Positions 10,827-21,782 of a DNA stretch of 64,000 nucleotides are shown here, in pieces (within the stretch, counting starts at the first letter, position 1; every line of letters starts with the position of its first letter). The translations under genes were made by a program, and so were the position numbers. Below the pieces are notes generated by a model. The model was given only the letters and a program-made list of their open reading frames with translations. It did not search any database and had not been told where the DNA came from. This DNA is from Chrysomallon squamiferum (lineage: Eukaryota; Mollusca; Gastropoda; Neomphalida; Peltospiridae). The stretch spans positions 2,565,386 through 2,629,385 of the forward strand of contig CM022671.1 in NCBI GenBank assembly GCA_012295275.1. The letters are read 5' to 3'.

Positions 10827-13800
10827 GGTGTGTGTTTGATCTCTTCAAAATAGCATTTAAAATAGTAGTTTTATTTTCCTGTTATATTATTTCAGTACCT
10901 AAGTGAAAAAGGTGTTATTCATCGAAATATTAAACCTTCTAGTATCCTTGTAACACGATATAAATCAGGTATTAGACTGAAACTGGGAAACTTTGGAATT
11001 GCCAAGTGAGTAAACAAACTAATATTTTTAAACGAGTTTTAAAAATGAGCTTTCATATATTATATTTTTATAGATATCTTTTAAATAAAATTTCAAAACA
11101 CATGAAAAATCATATTAAAATTATATATACATTTCCAAATTATTGCTATATAATTAAAATCTTTGTCAATATTGTTTCAGAATTTATATAATTAATGTAC
11201 AAGCAATTATTTTATTACTTTTAATTATTTTTATTTATTTTTTATTACTATTTACATCTAACAATGAATCTTGGACATGTGACCCAAAATACATTTTATG
11301 ACATTATTTTGAAGCTCACAGGGTTAAACTATATACTCAAAGAAACTAACAAATATAATTTTAATAATTGTTAAATATTTTTCTGCAGGGTTCTGGAGCC
11401 TGGAAAATCTATAACTGGAACAGTCTTGGGAACACCTTCATTCATCAGTCCAGAAATAGCCGAGAGACAAACATATGATGGTCAGGTTAGTATGTTTATT
11501 AATTTGTTATTGACATCTATTTGTATTAGTAAGTTTTATACAAATGCTTTTTTCTGACCAATTATTGTGGTCTCATTATTGTGCTGTATTAAATCATTGT
11601 GTTTTAGATAAATATTGTGTTAACTGATTCAGACAGATATTTGTTTTAAATGTTTTAGACCTGTTTAATTGTGGTAACTGTGTATTAGACATATATTTTT
11701 GTTGACTGTTTCAGACAAATGTTTATATTATTGTATTAACTGTATGTTAGACAGATGTTCATGATAACTGTATGTTAGATGTTTGTGTTATTTTGTTAAC
11801 TGTGTTTCAGACAGACGTTTGTGTTGTTTTGTTAAATATGTGTGTTTCAGACAGATGTTTGTGTTACTGTATTTCAGACAGATGTATGTGTTACTGTGTT
11901 TTAGACAGATGTTTGTGTTACTGAGTTTCATACAGATATGCATTATTGTATTTCAGACAGATGTATGTGTTACTGTATTTCAGACAGATGTTTGTGTTAC
12001 TGTGTTCCAGACAGATGTATGTGTTACTGTATTTCAGACAGATGTTTGTGTTACTGTTTTAGACAGAGATGTATGTTTTGTTGTGTATTAGACAGATGTT
12101 TGTGTTACTGTAGACAGATGTTTTTCAGACAGATGTATGTATGTTACTGTGTTCCAGACAGATGTATGTGTTACTGTATTTCAGACAGATGTTTGTGTTA
12201 CTGTTTTCCAGACAGATGTTTGTGTTACTGTGTTCGACAAATGTATGTATTACTGTGTTCCAGACAGATGTTTGTGTTACTGAATTTCAGACAGATGTAT
12301 GTGTTATTGTATCTCAGACATATATGTGTATGTGTTACTGTATTTTAGACAGATGCATGTGTTACTGTGTTTCAGACAGATGTTTGTGTTATTGTATTTC
12401 AGACAGATGTATGTGTTATTGTATTTCAGACAGATATGTGTTATTGTATCTCAGACAAATATGTGTATGTGTTACTGTATTTTAGACAGCTGTATGTGTT
12501 ACTGTGTTTGAGACAGATGCATGTGTTACTGTGTTTCAGACAGACGTTTGTGTTATTGTATTTCAGACAGATGTGTGGAGTCTGGGTGTCTGTTTCCAGA
12601 AGATTGTCAGGGGTCATGTTTCGTCAACAGAGAAAACCCAATTTAGAAATCTACCTCAGCAAGTGGTAACAATCTGTTCTGGATACAATTTTATAATTAT
12701 TATATTACTACAGTTCTTCTTAGTCATCTTCTTCAATAATTATTATTATTGTTTTGTTATTTGTTGTTTTCTTCAGTTGTTATCTTCTTTTTTCTCCTGC
12801 AGGCTACAGTCATGGGGGATGAACATGGTACAGAATTTTCTACAGTTTTAACTGATGTTATAAAGAAGATGACCCTTAGGGACCCAAAGAAACGTAGCAA
12901 ACCTGATGAACTTATAACCTCACTGTCAAAAATCCTAGAAACATTTTCTGATTCTGATTCTAAATCTCCTGAACCTCATTCAAAAAAGATAGCTATAGTA
13001 AAACCAGTATCAGTAACTGACCAATATTCCAAAAAAAGAAAAGTTCCGTTGGAACAAATTAGAAATGATGTATTTGCAAAAATTAGAGGAAACATAGCAC
13101 AACCTAAGAAAGATAAAGTTATTAAAAGAACAATCATCAACGTCCCTAGAGAAATACTGTACTCCGAACATCTTCAAATGTTTGACAAGCAAGCTAAAAA
13201 CAAAACAGCTCATAATGATGCAGCTTCTGCTAGTTGTTCAAACAATCCTGAACAGTCAAAAAGTTCAGATTATGTGACTTTGGATGGCACAAAGTCATCT
13301 GATCATGATGACCATAATGAAAGCCATTCATTTCCAGTCTCACATGATCTGCAAAGAATTCTTTCTGTGACTATAAACCCTGGTAAGTATAATTTTATAA
13401 ATAGCAGGATAATTGATGTCATGTTGTATTTGTCAAGCACATGATATTTCAAATTATTTACAACTTTTATTTCTTTTCTATTTCAGGGAAAAGTCAGAAC
13501 CAAAATACAGACATGGTAGAAACAATGCTCGATCTACAAAGGTAATAATTTAGATCTATCAAGGCAAAAGCAATTCATGTTCTCTTTTGAAAACTTCTGA
13601 ATTTGAGTAGCTAAAATGATCGTGTCTTTTTTCAGTCTGTGTAACTGGAAGGATAACTGAACTGAATCTGTCTTCATATAAGGATTATGCCTTTCTTAGG
13701 TATGATAGGCAGAGAAAATCATTGTCAAAATATTTTCATTGTAATATTTGTGGTTATCATCATTGGTGTTGTTTTTTTATTAATTAATTATTCAACTAAC

Positions 13801-14436
13801 TGCTACAAGCACTTATATTTACTTGTAAAATACAATGACTTTGTTTTGTTTTTCTTTCTTTTTTGTTTATTTAAATTGAAATATATATTGTTATAGCAAA
13901 TTAGCAGAAATTCTTGGACCTGATATTTTTGAGGCTGCATTTAAATGCCTGATACAAAAGAATGAACAAAATATTGAGGTAAGTTGGAAAGAAACTGTTG
14001 AACTAATCCACTGTAAAATCCTATCAATGCACTATCCATATTTATTTTCATTAAAAGTCAGTCAATCCTTTGTATCAAGATAAAAACAGCATATTAACAG
14101 TTAAATATTAATTAGAAAAATACACTGGATCTAAGCAGTTAATTCTTTGAGCTATGACATGTCAGTATTAAAATAAAGATTTAATGTTTTGTGTTCTGTT
14201 CTGATTAGCTGAAACTAAAAGTCTGACTAATTATTATATGTCTTAGAAATGGTGTAGATAGATATTGAAGGAAAGATATGCACATGTGTATGTATGTTTA
14301 TATACATGTATGTATCTGTATAAATAATTTATTTTTTATTTTTCAGCAAGATCTGAGAAATATTCTGGGTGACAAATATAAGGAATACAATTCATTTTTT
14401 TGGCGACTTAGAAATTTGGAAAAAGCTGAAAAATGA
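9934..14436 (+). CDS. NEK-like serine/threonine pseudokinase, nine exons, 497 aa
   Basis: Exons: 9934-10059, 10387-10641, 10896-11005, 11389-11485, 12567-12665, 12803-13382, 13487-13541, 13897-13978, 14347-14436; all phases agree. The kinase domain spans residues ~16-280. It has a short Gly loop (LGTSGRVY), the ATP-site lysine in LAVKK (K46), hinge-region TEYCECGN, the activation segment GTPSFISPEI and subdomain IX TDVWSLG. The catalytic loop reads HRNIKPSS (residues 136-143) instead of HRDxKPxN, and the Mg motif reads NFG (159-161) instead of DFG. Both catalytic Asp are Asn and the loop Asn is Ser, so phosphotransfer should be lost. The overall pattern is NIMA-related. A charged linker (~285-420) follows, then a helical tail (EILGPDIFEAAF... 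ILGDKYKEY) that resembles the NEK1-type C-terminus. Activity and partners are unknown. The start at 9934 is the first ATG in frame; an upstream non-coding exon is possible. Intron 4 is a minisatellite. Confidence 0.85.
10091..10159. repeat. (CT)n microsatellite in kinase intron 1
   Basis: A CT run of about 69 bases starts 31 bases past the exon 1 donor, pyrimidine on the sense strand. Confidence 0.95.
10744..10819. repeat. (CT)n microsatellite in kinase intron 2
   Basis: A CT run of about 76 bases followed by a short TG run. It lies about 100 bases past the exon 2 donor and about 75 before the exon 3 acceptor, pyrimidine on the sense strand. Confidence 0.95.
11560..12566 (+). repeat. Minisatellite of copied 3' splice sites in kinase intron 4
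   Basis: About 30 tandem units, mostly 24-27 bases, of the form ACAGATGTNTGTGTTACTG followed by TATTTCAG. Each unit therefore contains a pyrimidine-rich stretch, a CAG and the ACAGATGT that begins exon 5. The real acceptor (TTTCAG at 12561-12566, exon from 12567) is the last unit's end. I count about 17 upstream CAG-ACAGA junctions (for example near 11809, 11848, 11875, 11953, 11980, 12035, 12182, 12287, 12371, 12398, 12537). The left part (11560-11800) is much more degraded than the right. With 27-base units the array is open in several frames and encodes TDVCVTVFQ-like repeats in the exon frame. Confidence 0.9.
13636..13660 (+). other. Possible alternative terminal exon of the kinase gene
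   Basis: A TTTTTTCAG acceptor at 13627-13635 is followed by sequence that, joined to exon 7 in the correct phase, adds SLCNWKDN and a TGA. Using it would remove the helical C-terminal tail. It may simply be a cryptic site, because the longer form ending at 14436 has recognisable tail sequence. Confidence 0.25.
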
Positions 14437-14640
14437 GGATGTAACACAGCAAACTTTGTAACAAATTACAAAAACACATAGAATTCAGGAAAAATGTTCC
14501 AGGAAGAACACAAAACTGAAAAAGAAAAATACTGTAAAATGATAAAATTAAACTAACAAAAAATACACATTCAACATCTGTTTTCAGTACAAATAAATCC
14601 ATTTCTTTGTTGTTGTTGAACAAATGTGGAATAATACAGT

Positions 14641-14720
14641 GATATCAGATAAGAGTGATATCAGATAAGAGTGATATCAGATAACAGTGATATCAGATAA
14701 GAGTGATATCAGATAAGAGT
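14641..14720. repeat. Five copies of a 16-bp repeat in the kinase 3' UTR
   Basis: GATATCAGATAAGAGT repeats five times almost without change, one copy having ACAGT instead of AGAGT. It sits about 200 bases after the stop codon and before the AATAAA at 14758. Confidence 0.9.
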
Positions 14721-14757
14721 GATACAATGTGAGGAAGATGCTTTTATGCCTACTTTC

Positions 14758-14763
14758 AATAAA
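14758..14763 (+). promoter_or_regulatory. Candidate polyadenylation signal of the kinase gene
   Basis: AATAAA, 322 bases after the TGA stop, on the gene's strand and beyond the 16-bp repeat. No transcript evidence is available. Confidence 0.5.
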
Positions 14764-16295
14764 ATTATATATTCATATATATTCATCAATATATTTCATT
14801 TTATTTTATATTCATAAGATTCTGGTCTGATTACAAATTATTTTCTTTTATAATTATTATATATCTGCTTTGATGCACAATTGTATCTACAATAAATTAT
14901 TTTGTATTATATGTCTGCTTTGATGTATCAACTATTTTTAATTTTCTATATGCAGAGGTAATATCTGCTGATTTCAGTATTCAGAATCATTTAGTTAGCA
15001 GTTAACTTTTATTTTACCATAATTATAAAACAATAACCAAAATGTGGTGAGATTCTGAAAGTAATAAATAACAAATACAAAGATATACATAAAATTTATT
15101 CACAGTAATTCCCTTCAGAAACAACAGCTATAATAATAATAATAATGATGATGTTAATCTGAAAAGAAACAAATTCACTGTTATAACATTGCAAATTTCA
15201 TATTTTTCTATCGTGATTTCTACATTACTGAACTCCAGGGAAACTTGTATAAGAGTATACTAAGAACATAATCTGACCATGTCTTTGTATAGCTGTACTA
15301 TATAATATTATTCATCCATTCAGAAATAATAAAACAGGAAATAGAATCCATTCAGGAATTCACGAAAAAGGACGTAATATTACAAATCTACCAGGAAATA
15401 TTAAAAAGGACATGTAATATTACTTTACCATCCAGGAAGTAATGAAACAGGATATAATATTAATAATCCACTTAGTAAGTAAGGAATAGTACATATAATA
15501 ATAACTAATCAACTGAGGAATTTATATCAGATTGCTAGATTGTAACTAATTGATATTAGTCATATAATAATAATACATAAATTAACAAATACATGTATAT
15601 AAAATGCTTTTCAATAAAATCACCCTAGAACTAATTTCTCAAACTCAAATCACAGTAGTGTTAACAAGTGATAAATTAATATGCATATAATACTGAACAT
15701 AATCAACTAAACATCTACTAAAGAACACATCATCTATTCACTTGTATTACAAAACCATATATATGTCAGAGACTGCTTTACAGACAGCACATGACATAAA
15801 ATATGAGAATACGGCTCTTGAAATAACTCAGCACTAACTCTGTGTTAAATCATTCAATATTTATTTAACAATAAAATAAAAATTAAATTATTTAAAAATA
15901 AAACTGTCATTAATCATTTTTATTGCTTTCATTTTTGTGAACTTGAGCAATGTTCTTTGTTTTTCAGTTTAATGAAATGGTATTTTTTAAGTCCACTGTC
16001 AAATTATTTTAAACATTCATTTCTACATTCTGAGAAAATCATGTATATAGTCATGTTTATCACATTTGTCATTGTTAAAATATATTTAGTCATATTTAAT
16101 ATTGCTAAATATATTAATTTGTGTCACATATGTCATTTTCATCATATCTAAATGTAATTTAGTCACTCATACACAGTCAGACATATAATCCAAATTAGAT
16201 TCGTATTTTACACTGTTAAACATATTTATTCCAGCCAGATTATCACATTTAACACTAATAGTTATATTGATACAAGTCATTTATATTCAAACACT
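14764..16295. other. Intergenic between convergent genes; degenerate repeats
   Basis: No gene seen. Two related ~47-base stretches with TCTGCTTTGATG lie at 14861 and 14908. At about 15310-15530, units built on CCAGGAAATAATGAAACAGG plus a TAATATTA spacer recur with strong divergence. Another AT-rich degenerate array with TCATATTTGTCA-like units spans about 16030-16180. Confidence 0.5.
16225..16230 (-). promoter_or_regulatory. Candidate polyadenylation signal of HOATZ
   Basis: AATAAA on the minus strand, 66 bases downstream of the HOATZ stop codon. Confidence 0.5.
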
Positions 16296-17479
16296 TCAAT
16301 CTGAGTCTGATTCAGTGTCTTTTCTCAGTTTGTCAAATTCATCAAGATCTTTCATTATTTTGTTTTTGTCTTCTTCTCTCTCCAGTTCATCTTCACTCAT
16401 GTTGAATTTGTCAGATGTGTCTTCACTTCCCTGTGATGGCATGAATGGTCGAGACAGCATTTCTTTCTGAAAACAGAATCATTTTCATTTACAAGCATTA
16501 TCTGAAAGCATTTGTTTTTGTGTAACAAGGTTTTTGTCCTTTCTAAAAATTATTAAAGAAAAGATTTATAGAAAGGGATATTTTAGAACAATTACATGTG
16601 CAGGGTACAAGTGCAGATGTTTAAATACACATATATTAAAAGCATGCAAACAAAAATAATATCAGTTTAGAGATACAAATATTAAATATGTATATAAAGA
16701 GTTGTCTGTACAATTATAAATAAAAAATTAAAAAAATAATATATATATATCTGTGAGTGTGGCTGGGTGGGTGTGCAGTATGTTCAGGTAAATAAATCAT
16801 ATTACTGACCTTCATTCTTTCATGTCGGCGACGTGACAACATTTCTCGACTCTCGTTTCTGGCAGAAGCAAACTGTCTGAGTTTCTTGTATTCTTCCAAC
16901 AATTCCTGAGTCTTAGCCCGAAACAGAAATTCTTTCAGAACTAAAACAAACATCTAATTTAATTAAATGATTCCTTCCTTTGGTAACTCGTACAGTCTTT
17001 ACATACTTCATACATTCAGTTTGATAATCTATTTATTCCATATTACAAAAATATCTAAAGGACTAAAAGAAAACATCTATGTTAAAATCTGGATCATTTA
17101 ATAATTGATTTGCATAGTCTGTTATGATTGGACAAATATTATGCAAATATTATCTTACTATATTGTATTAATATAAATATATAATGTAATAGATGTGTTT
17201 TATATATTGCATAAATTCTGCATTTGAGATATTAAGGTAACAAATGATAAAAATTATATTAACTAAAATATATCTTTTTAATGTTTTGTTGGTAGTTAAT
17301 AGTAAACAATATTTTTGTTAACACAAACAACACTTAACACAATATATGCATTGTTATGAATGTCTATAATTTTCTTTAGTTTAATAATTCTTACCTAAAG
17401 GTTCCATCGGTGACTGTTGTGATTGATTAGGACCTGTTATAAATAAATAAATAAATAAATAGCAATAATAATAATAATA

Positions 17480-17526
<47 letters not shown>

Positions 17527-17874
17527 AGTAGATTTTTTTTTTAAATAACTATTTTTATTCCTTTTTTTTTTTTCTTTTTTTCTTCTTCTTATTATTATTA
17601 TTTGTTGTCATCATCATCTTTAAGACTTTATTATCGAAAGCTTCAACATTATTTTTTAATTTTACATACCACGATATCCCATAGGCACAACTTTCAGTCG
17701 TTGTTTGATATCACTAGAAACTAATCGTGATTCCATTGGCGGTAACAGATGAAGAGATTGCCAAAATGTTTTCGCATAAGCGACGTCTTCTGATGATGAT
17801 CCACTGAAAGTTAAACTTTCAGGTTGATTTGTTAAGTCAACAACAACAGTCTTTACCGCCATATTTGTTGTCAT
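16296..17874 (-). CDS. HOATZ: HOATZ (C11orf88-like) cilia and flagella-associated protein, 181 aa
   Basis: Exons in transcript order: 17874-17670, 17433-17395, 16940-16810, 16466-16296, all phase-consistent. Residues ~20-60 carry the family's hallmark: [20 protein letters not shown] followed by [16 protein letters not shown], close to the FAGSS...AKQFW...PPSESQLV block of vertebrate HOATZ. The middle ([16 protein letters not shown]) is a predicted coiled coil, and the C-terminus is acidic ([12 protein letters not shown] ... ESDSD). In vertebrates the protein is needed for motile cilia and sperm flagella; that role is carried over by homology. Two in-frame ATGs, at 17874 (MTTN) and 17862 (MAVK), could start it; the longer is given. 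A (GAT)n run lies in intron 1. The gene is convergent with the NEK-like gene and co-directional with NDUFA5. Confidence 0.87.
17466..17526. repeat. (AAT)n/(GAT)n microsatellite in HOATZ intron 1
   Basis: ATAATA units pass into about 15 GAT triplets, between exons 1 and 2 of HOATZ. Confidence 0.9.
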
Positions 17875-18755
17875 CGACAACGTAATAATGGGAGATAACT
17901 TTTATACAAAATACAATTTGACAAAAGTGACTCGCCTCTTATAACGGAGCATCGCATTTTATAATTATTATTATTAAGGTCTTTATTGTAAAGGATAAAT
18001 TAACTAAATATCCTTTTGTAAATACTTTACCTTATATATATATATATATACAGGGTCATTCAAAAGTCCCGCTACACTTTTAAATTTTAATTAAATGAAA
18101 ACGTCTTTACGGATTTGAACAAAATTTGTCGTGAACTTTCTTTAGACTGTTACAATTTGTCCCCAAAAAATCCCTTTTCTTCTGTTTTCTTTGGCTCTGT
18201 AGCCTTCAACGTGAGCGCATTCTTTTTCGAGACACGATACCCACCTCGTCAAGCCTTTTTTCTTTTTCTTTTTTGATTTGGTTTTGAACGGGTTACTGCA
18301 GTTTTTTGCATTTGCATTTGATTACATAAAAGCATTAACTTGATGCAAGTCTTTATTAATAATCAACCATTTTGGGGGAAAGAAAAACAAAATTCATCAA
18401 TGAAAAAATTATGCTATGTTTACCATTTCTATTGGCTCATCCTCATTTCCTATTTCTGAGCTCAATTTGTGTAAGATATTTACAGAATAAAATAATTTCT
18501 GCACTTATGGTAAAACAACAGAACAAACATTAAACCTGTGTTTAGAAATTTTATTGTTTGTTATTTACACTGTCAGTTTAACACACACAAGCTTGTCATT
18601 GATTTAAAGTACAGAAAAGTTAGACAAACTGTCTTTTATTTCAACTAGTGTGTCTACAAGTGGCTAAGACACTGATCAGTGGTCTCTGTTGTAATCCAGT
18701 TCCATTGATCTATGACTCAGACCACATAAAAATGGCCCATAAAATAGGCTGGTGA
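17875..18755. other. Spacer between NDUFA5 and HOATZ; possible transposon end
   Basis: No gene seen. A (TA)n run at 18033-18050 is followed at once by CAGGGTCATTCAAAAGTCCC, which looks like the end of a mariner-like element. No matching partner end was found. Minus-strand AATAAA motifs at 18635-18640 and 18550-18555 are candidate polyadenylation signals of NDUFA5. Confidence 0.4.
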
Positions 18756-20363
18756 CTATGATATAGGCCACTTCCACTGATCTGCTGGTGCCTCCGATAT
18801 CAAAGGTTCCCAAGGCTTCCATGCCAACATCTTCCTAGACAACATCAATTCCCTTTCAGCCTGAAATTAAAAAAAATTAAAAACAATTAATGGAATTTAA
18901 AAAGGAGGATAAAACTTTTTCTAAAGGACTTTTGATCTTGGTTGTTTGTTTTTTCCTTTCTTTCTTCAGGTATTTGATCTTTGTTAATAATTAAATATGA
19001 TAATAAAATAACTAACATCATGAAATATGCAGCATATATATATATTATATATATATTACTACAAATGTATTTTGTATATAGATGTTTTAGGAAACATTAA
19101 ACAAAATTTTAAAAATCATAACAAATTTTTTCTATTTTCACTCTATCTAAAAAAGTAGAAAGAAACCAAACAACCATATGAACCAACGCATTTGAAACAG
19201 TTTGACCTTAAAACAAGTGCAATACACTTATGATGAGTAGTAGTAATAAACATAGAAATGTGGGGATCTCAGGTCAGTTGTATGTAAATGTTATTTACCA
19301 AGGAAGTTGTATTTCATATGGACTTTGCACAAAACCCAAAGACAGAACAAAAAAAAACATAAAAAAAGAAACTAAACAATGAAAAAGTACAAAGTAAAAA
19401 ATTATTATGATTATGATTATGATTATTATATTATTATTATTATTTTACTTTTATTTAAAGGGAGGTAAGACAAAATTAAACACTGATAACCTAAAATCAA
19501 GAAAGTCAAACATGTTACAGTATTCTCTGCTGAGCTGAAATGGAGACCACCAAGACAACAACAAAGAAGCAGACCACAAGTTAGACTGGGAACAAGACAA
19601 ACCAAATGAAATTGCCATGACGATATAACATGAAATGAGTGGGGAAGGAGTAAATATCTATTCCAATAAATGCCTGTACATCCAGACAGATGCAGGTATA
19701 CCAAAACAAAATATTACCTGTAAAATAACTTCTTCAAGCTGGCCAGCATTAATTTTACTTTCTAGCTTGGTCAAATCAGATTCCTGTTGTGAATAAAAAG
19801 AAAATCACTATTTAATAAGGATTTCATTTTTTATTATTATTTATTCAGTTCAAACTGTCTACAGTGCAATAATATTGTAGTGAATCTTTTCTTACAAAAA
19901 TTATTAAAGGTATTAAATTTTTTTAATAATAACTAAATAACTTTTATTGAAAAGGTATGGAGATAATTAAAACTGATAAATAACATGGTGTTTAGTTCAT
20001 ATAACTGTTTTTAAATTAAGTAAATATCTTTTTTAAAGTGTGAAGTTACCCACTGTTTTCACAAGATGCATTCGCTCATTAATAATCTGTTCTGTATGTC
20101 TCCTATAAGCTGCATTCTCTGGCATCTTATGTAGGGTTCGCAGAATTTTCTCATACAGAACTTTCAAAGTCTGCAAAAGGAAAGACTGCATGATTATCAA
20201 CAATACATACAAAAACAATCCTATCTCTTAAAAGAGAGCTGAAAGTAAAAAGAAACTATTTTTATATTTTAATCAATTCAAAATAAAGAATTATAAATGA
20301 CATTTGATATTTATTTAGACTCTGGATGTCTATGTGCACTGTGTGTGTGTGTGTGTGTGTGCA

Positions 20364-20425
<62 letters not shown>

Positions 20426-20713
20426 GGCATTATGAATTACCCTTTTAGTTCCACAAAACATAATCAGTAAATGAGTAAGATATATTAATATATCATCTAT
20501 ATATAATTATACTTAACCTGATGAGGATGTTTGGCCACAGCTAGACCTGTTAATCCTGTTGTCTGAAACAATGAAATACAATCAATATTTCTTTTCATCA
20601 GTTTGTTTTGTCTGACACATCAGACTTAATTTTCTATAAAGTATGATTGCCTCTTAACATCAAACACTTGTAATTTTAAATGTAATCTCAACACAACTAT
20701 TGTTCTTTTTTTC

Positions 20714-20767
<54 letters not shown>

Positions 20768-21273
20768 ATTCAAAATGCATTAGTGTCGATGCTTAATATT
20801 ATCTTTCACAATGACAGATTATAATAATATTGTTTATAATATATTTTAATTTATTTACCACAGAATACAATTGTATTTATTATTACATAAATGTGAAGAC
20901 CAGCGGATCTTCTGCCATTTTGCTCAGGCCAAGGACATAATATCTAACATTTTTCTCTTCTTCCTTTTTTTTTTTTTTTTTTTTCTACAAATAAACGTAA
21001 TTTTCAAACCGATCCTATTATTACTGTCCATATTATTGTTAGTACCCGGTACAAGATAACGAGAATACTGCTCAAAGTCAAAAACGTCATGTGTGACCTC
21101 AAAAATGGGTTTGTATTTTTGGTATGTAACTAAGCTACAGAAACGATATGCAAAAACAAAAAGCGAGAAATTAATTTTAAAATGCAATCACTGTTACATT
21201 TTAAAGATTTCAGAAATAACACCGGTGTCTGTAGGTGTAAATAAAATCTTACCAGTTTTGTCACCCCAGCCAT
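18756..21273 (-). CDS. NDUFA5: NADH dehydrogenase (ubiquinone) complex I subunit NDUFA5 (B13), 117 aa
   Basis: Exons in transcript order: 21273-21253, 20562-20518, 20170-20054, 19783-19718, 18860-18756. Reading frames join perfectly to give 117 residues, against 116 in human. Recognisable blocks in order are [20 protein letters not shown], a helical [21 protein letters not shown], the [19 protein letters not shown] block and the C-terminal WKPWEPL...PADQWKWPI. This is an accessory subunit of the peripheral (matrix) arm of mitochondrial complex I. There is no cleavable presequence, as is usual for this subunit. Exon 1 codes only seven residues. The exon 3 donor is GTGGGT; a nearby GGTAAC would break the frame. 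Intron 2 contains GT/GA microsatellites. Confidence 0.96.
20339..20422. repeat. (GT)n plus (GA)n microsatellite in NDUFA5 intron 2
   Basis: GT repeats at 20339-20360 and GA repeats at about 20369-20422. For the minus-strand gene the GA run is CT on the sense strand and lies about 95 bases past the exon 2 donor. Confidence 0.95.
20719..20764. repeat. (AT)n microsatellite in NDUFA5 intron 1
   Basis: A run of about 23 AT dinucleotides. Confidence 0.95.
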
Positions 21274-21529
21274 ATTTAAAACCGGAAGTTGCTAGGAAGA
21301 TAGGAAGTGTCTTTTTTCTCTGTACGTGAGCAATAATGGGAGTTTGCATAATATTTACAGGCTGCCGCAGACAAGATTATTGTTTCTCCATTTGTATACT
21401 AAAAAGTAAGGACGAAGGAGTTAAAGATACTCAAATTTTAATCGAAATGTCACATTGATTTATTCATAAATTATTGTGTTTCACTGTGACTACTTACTAA
21501 CTTTTTAATGCTTACCACTACCACTTACC

Positions 21530-21782
21530 AGTGGCGTACAGAGGTCTGGTGATGCCCGGGACAAATCCTTGATTGTATGCTCCAAAAACTCTAGTATACG
21601 GTCTAGTACTGAGAAATATAATGAGAAAGGAAGATATTTTGAATATGTAAACACAGATGACACATAAAATAAACACTTTATTCGATTTAAACATAAATCA
21701 ACCAAATTTATTAAGTTCTTTGCTCTGGTTGGATGCCAGGGGCCAAAACCCTCTTCGCCTCCATCTCTGCACGCCACTTACA
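21530..21782. mobile_element. MITE-like element with imperfect inverted ends
   Basis: The left end CAGTGGCGTACAGAGGT pairs with the right end, which reverse-complements to AAGTGGCGTGCAGAGAT. The interior is about 250 bases. The AGTGGCGT type of terminus is common in hAT-like elements. I found no clear target-site duplication, so family and exact borders are uncertain. Confidence 0.5.

Noticed and set aside
11783-12511. Open frames of 70-136 codons rich in Cys, Phe and Gln repeats on the plus strand
   Set aside because: They are translations of the 27-base minisatellite in several frames at once, lying inside kinase intron 4. No start context or independent gene evidence.
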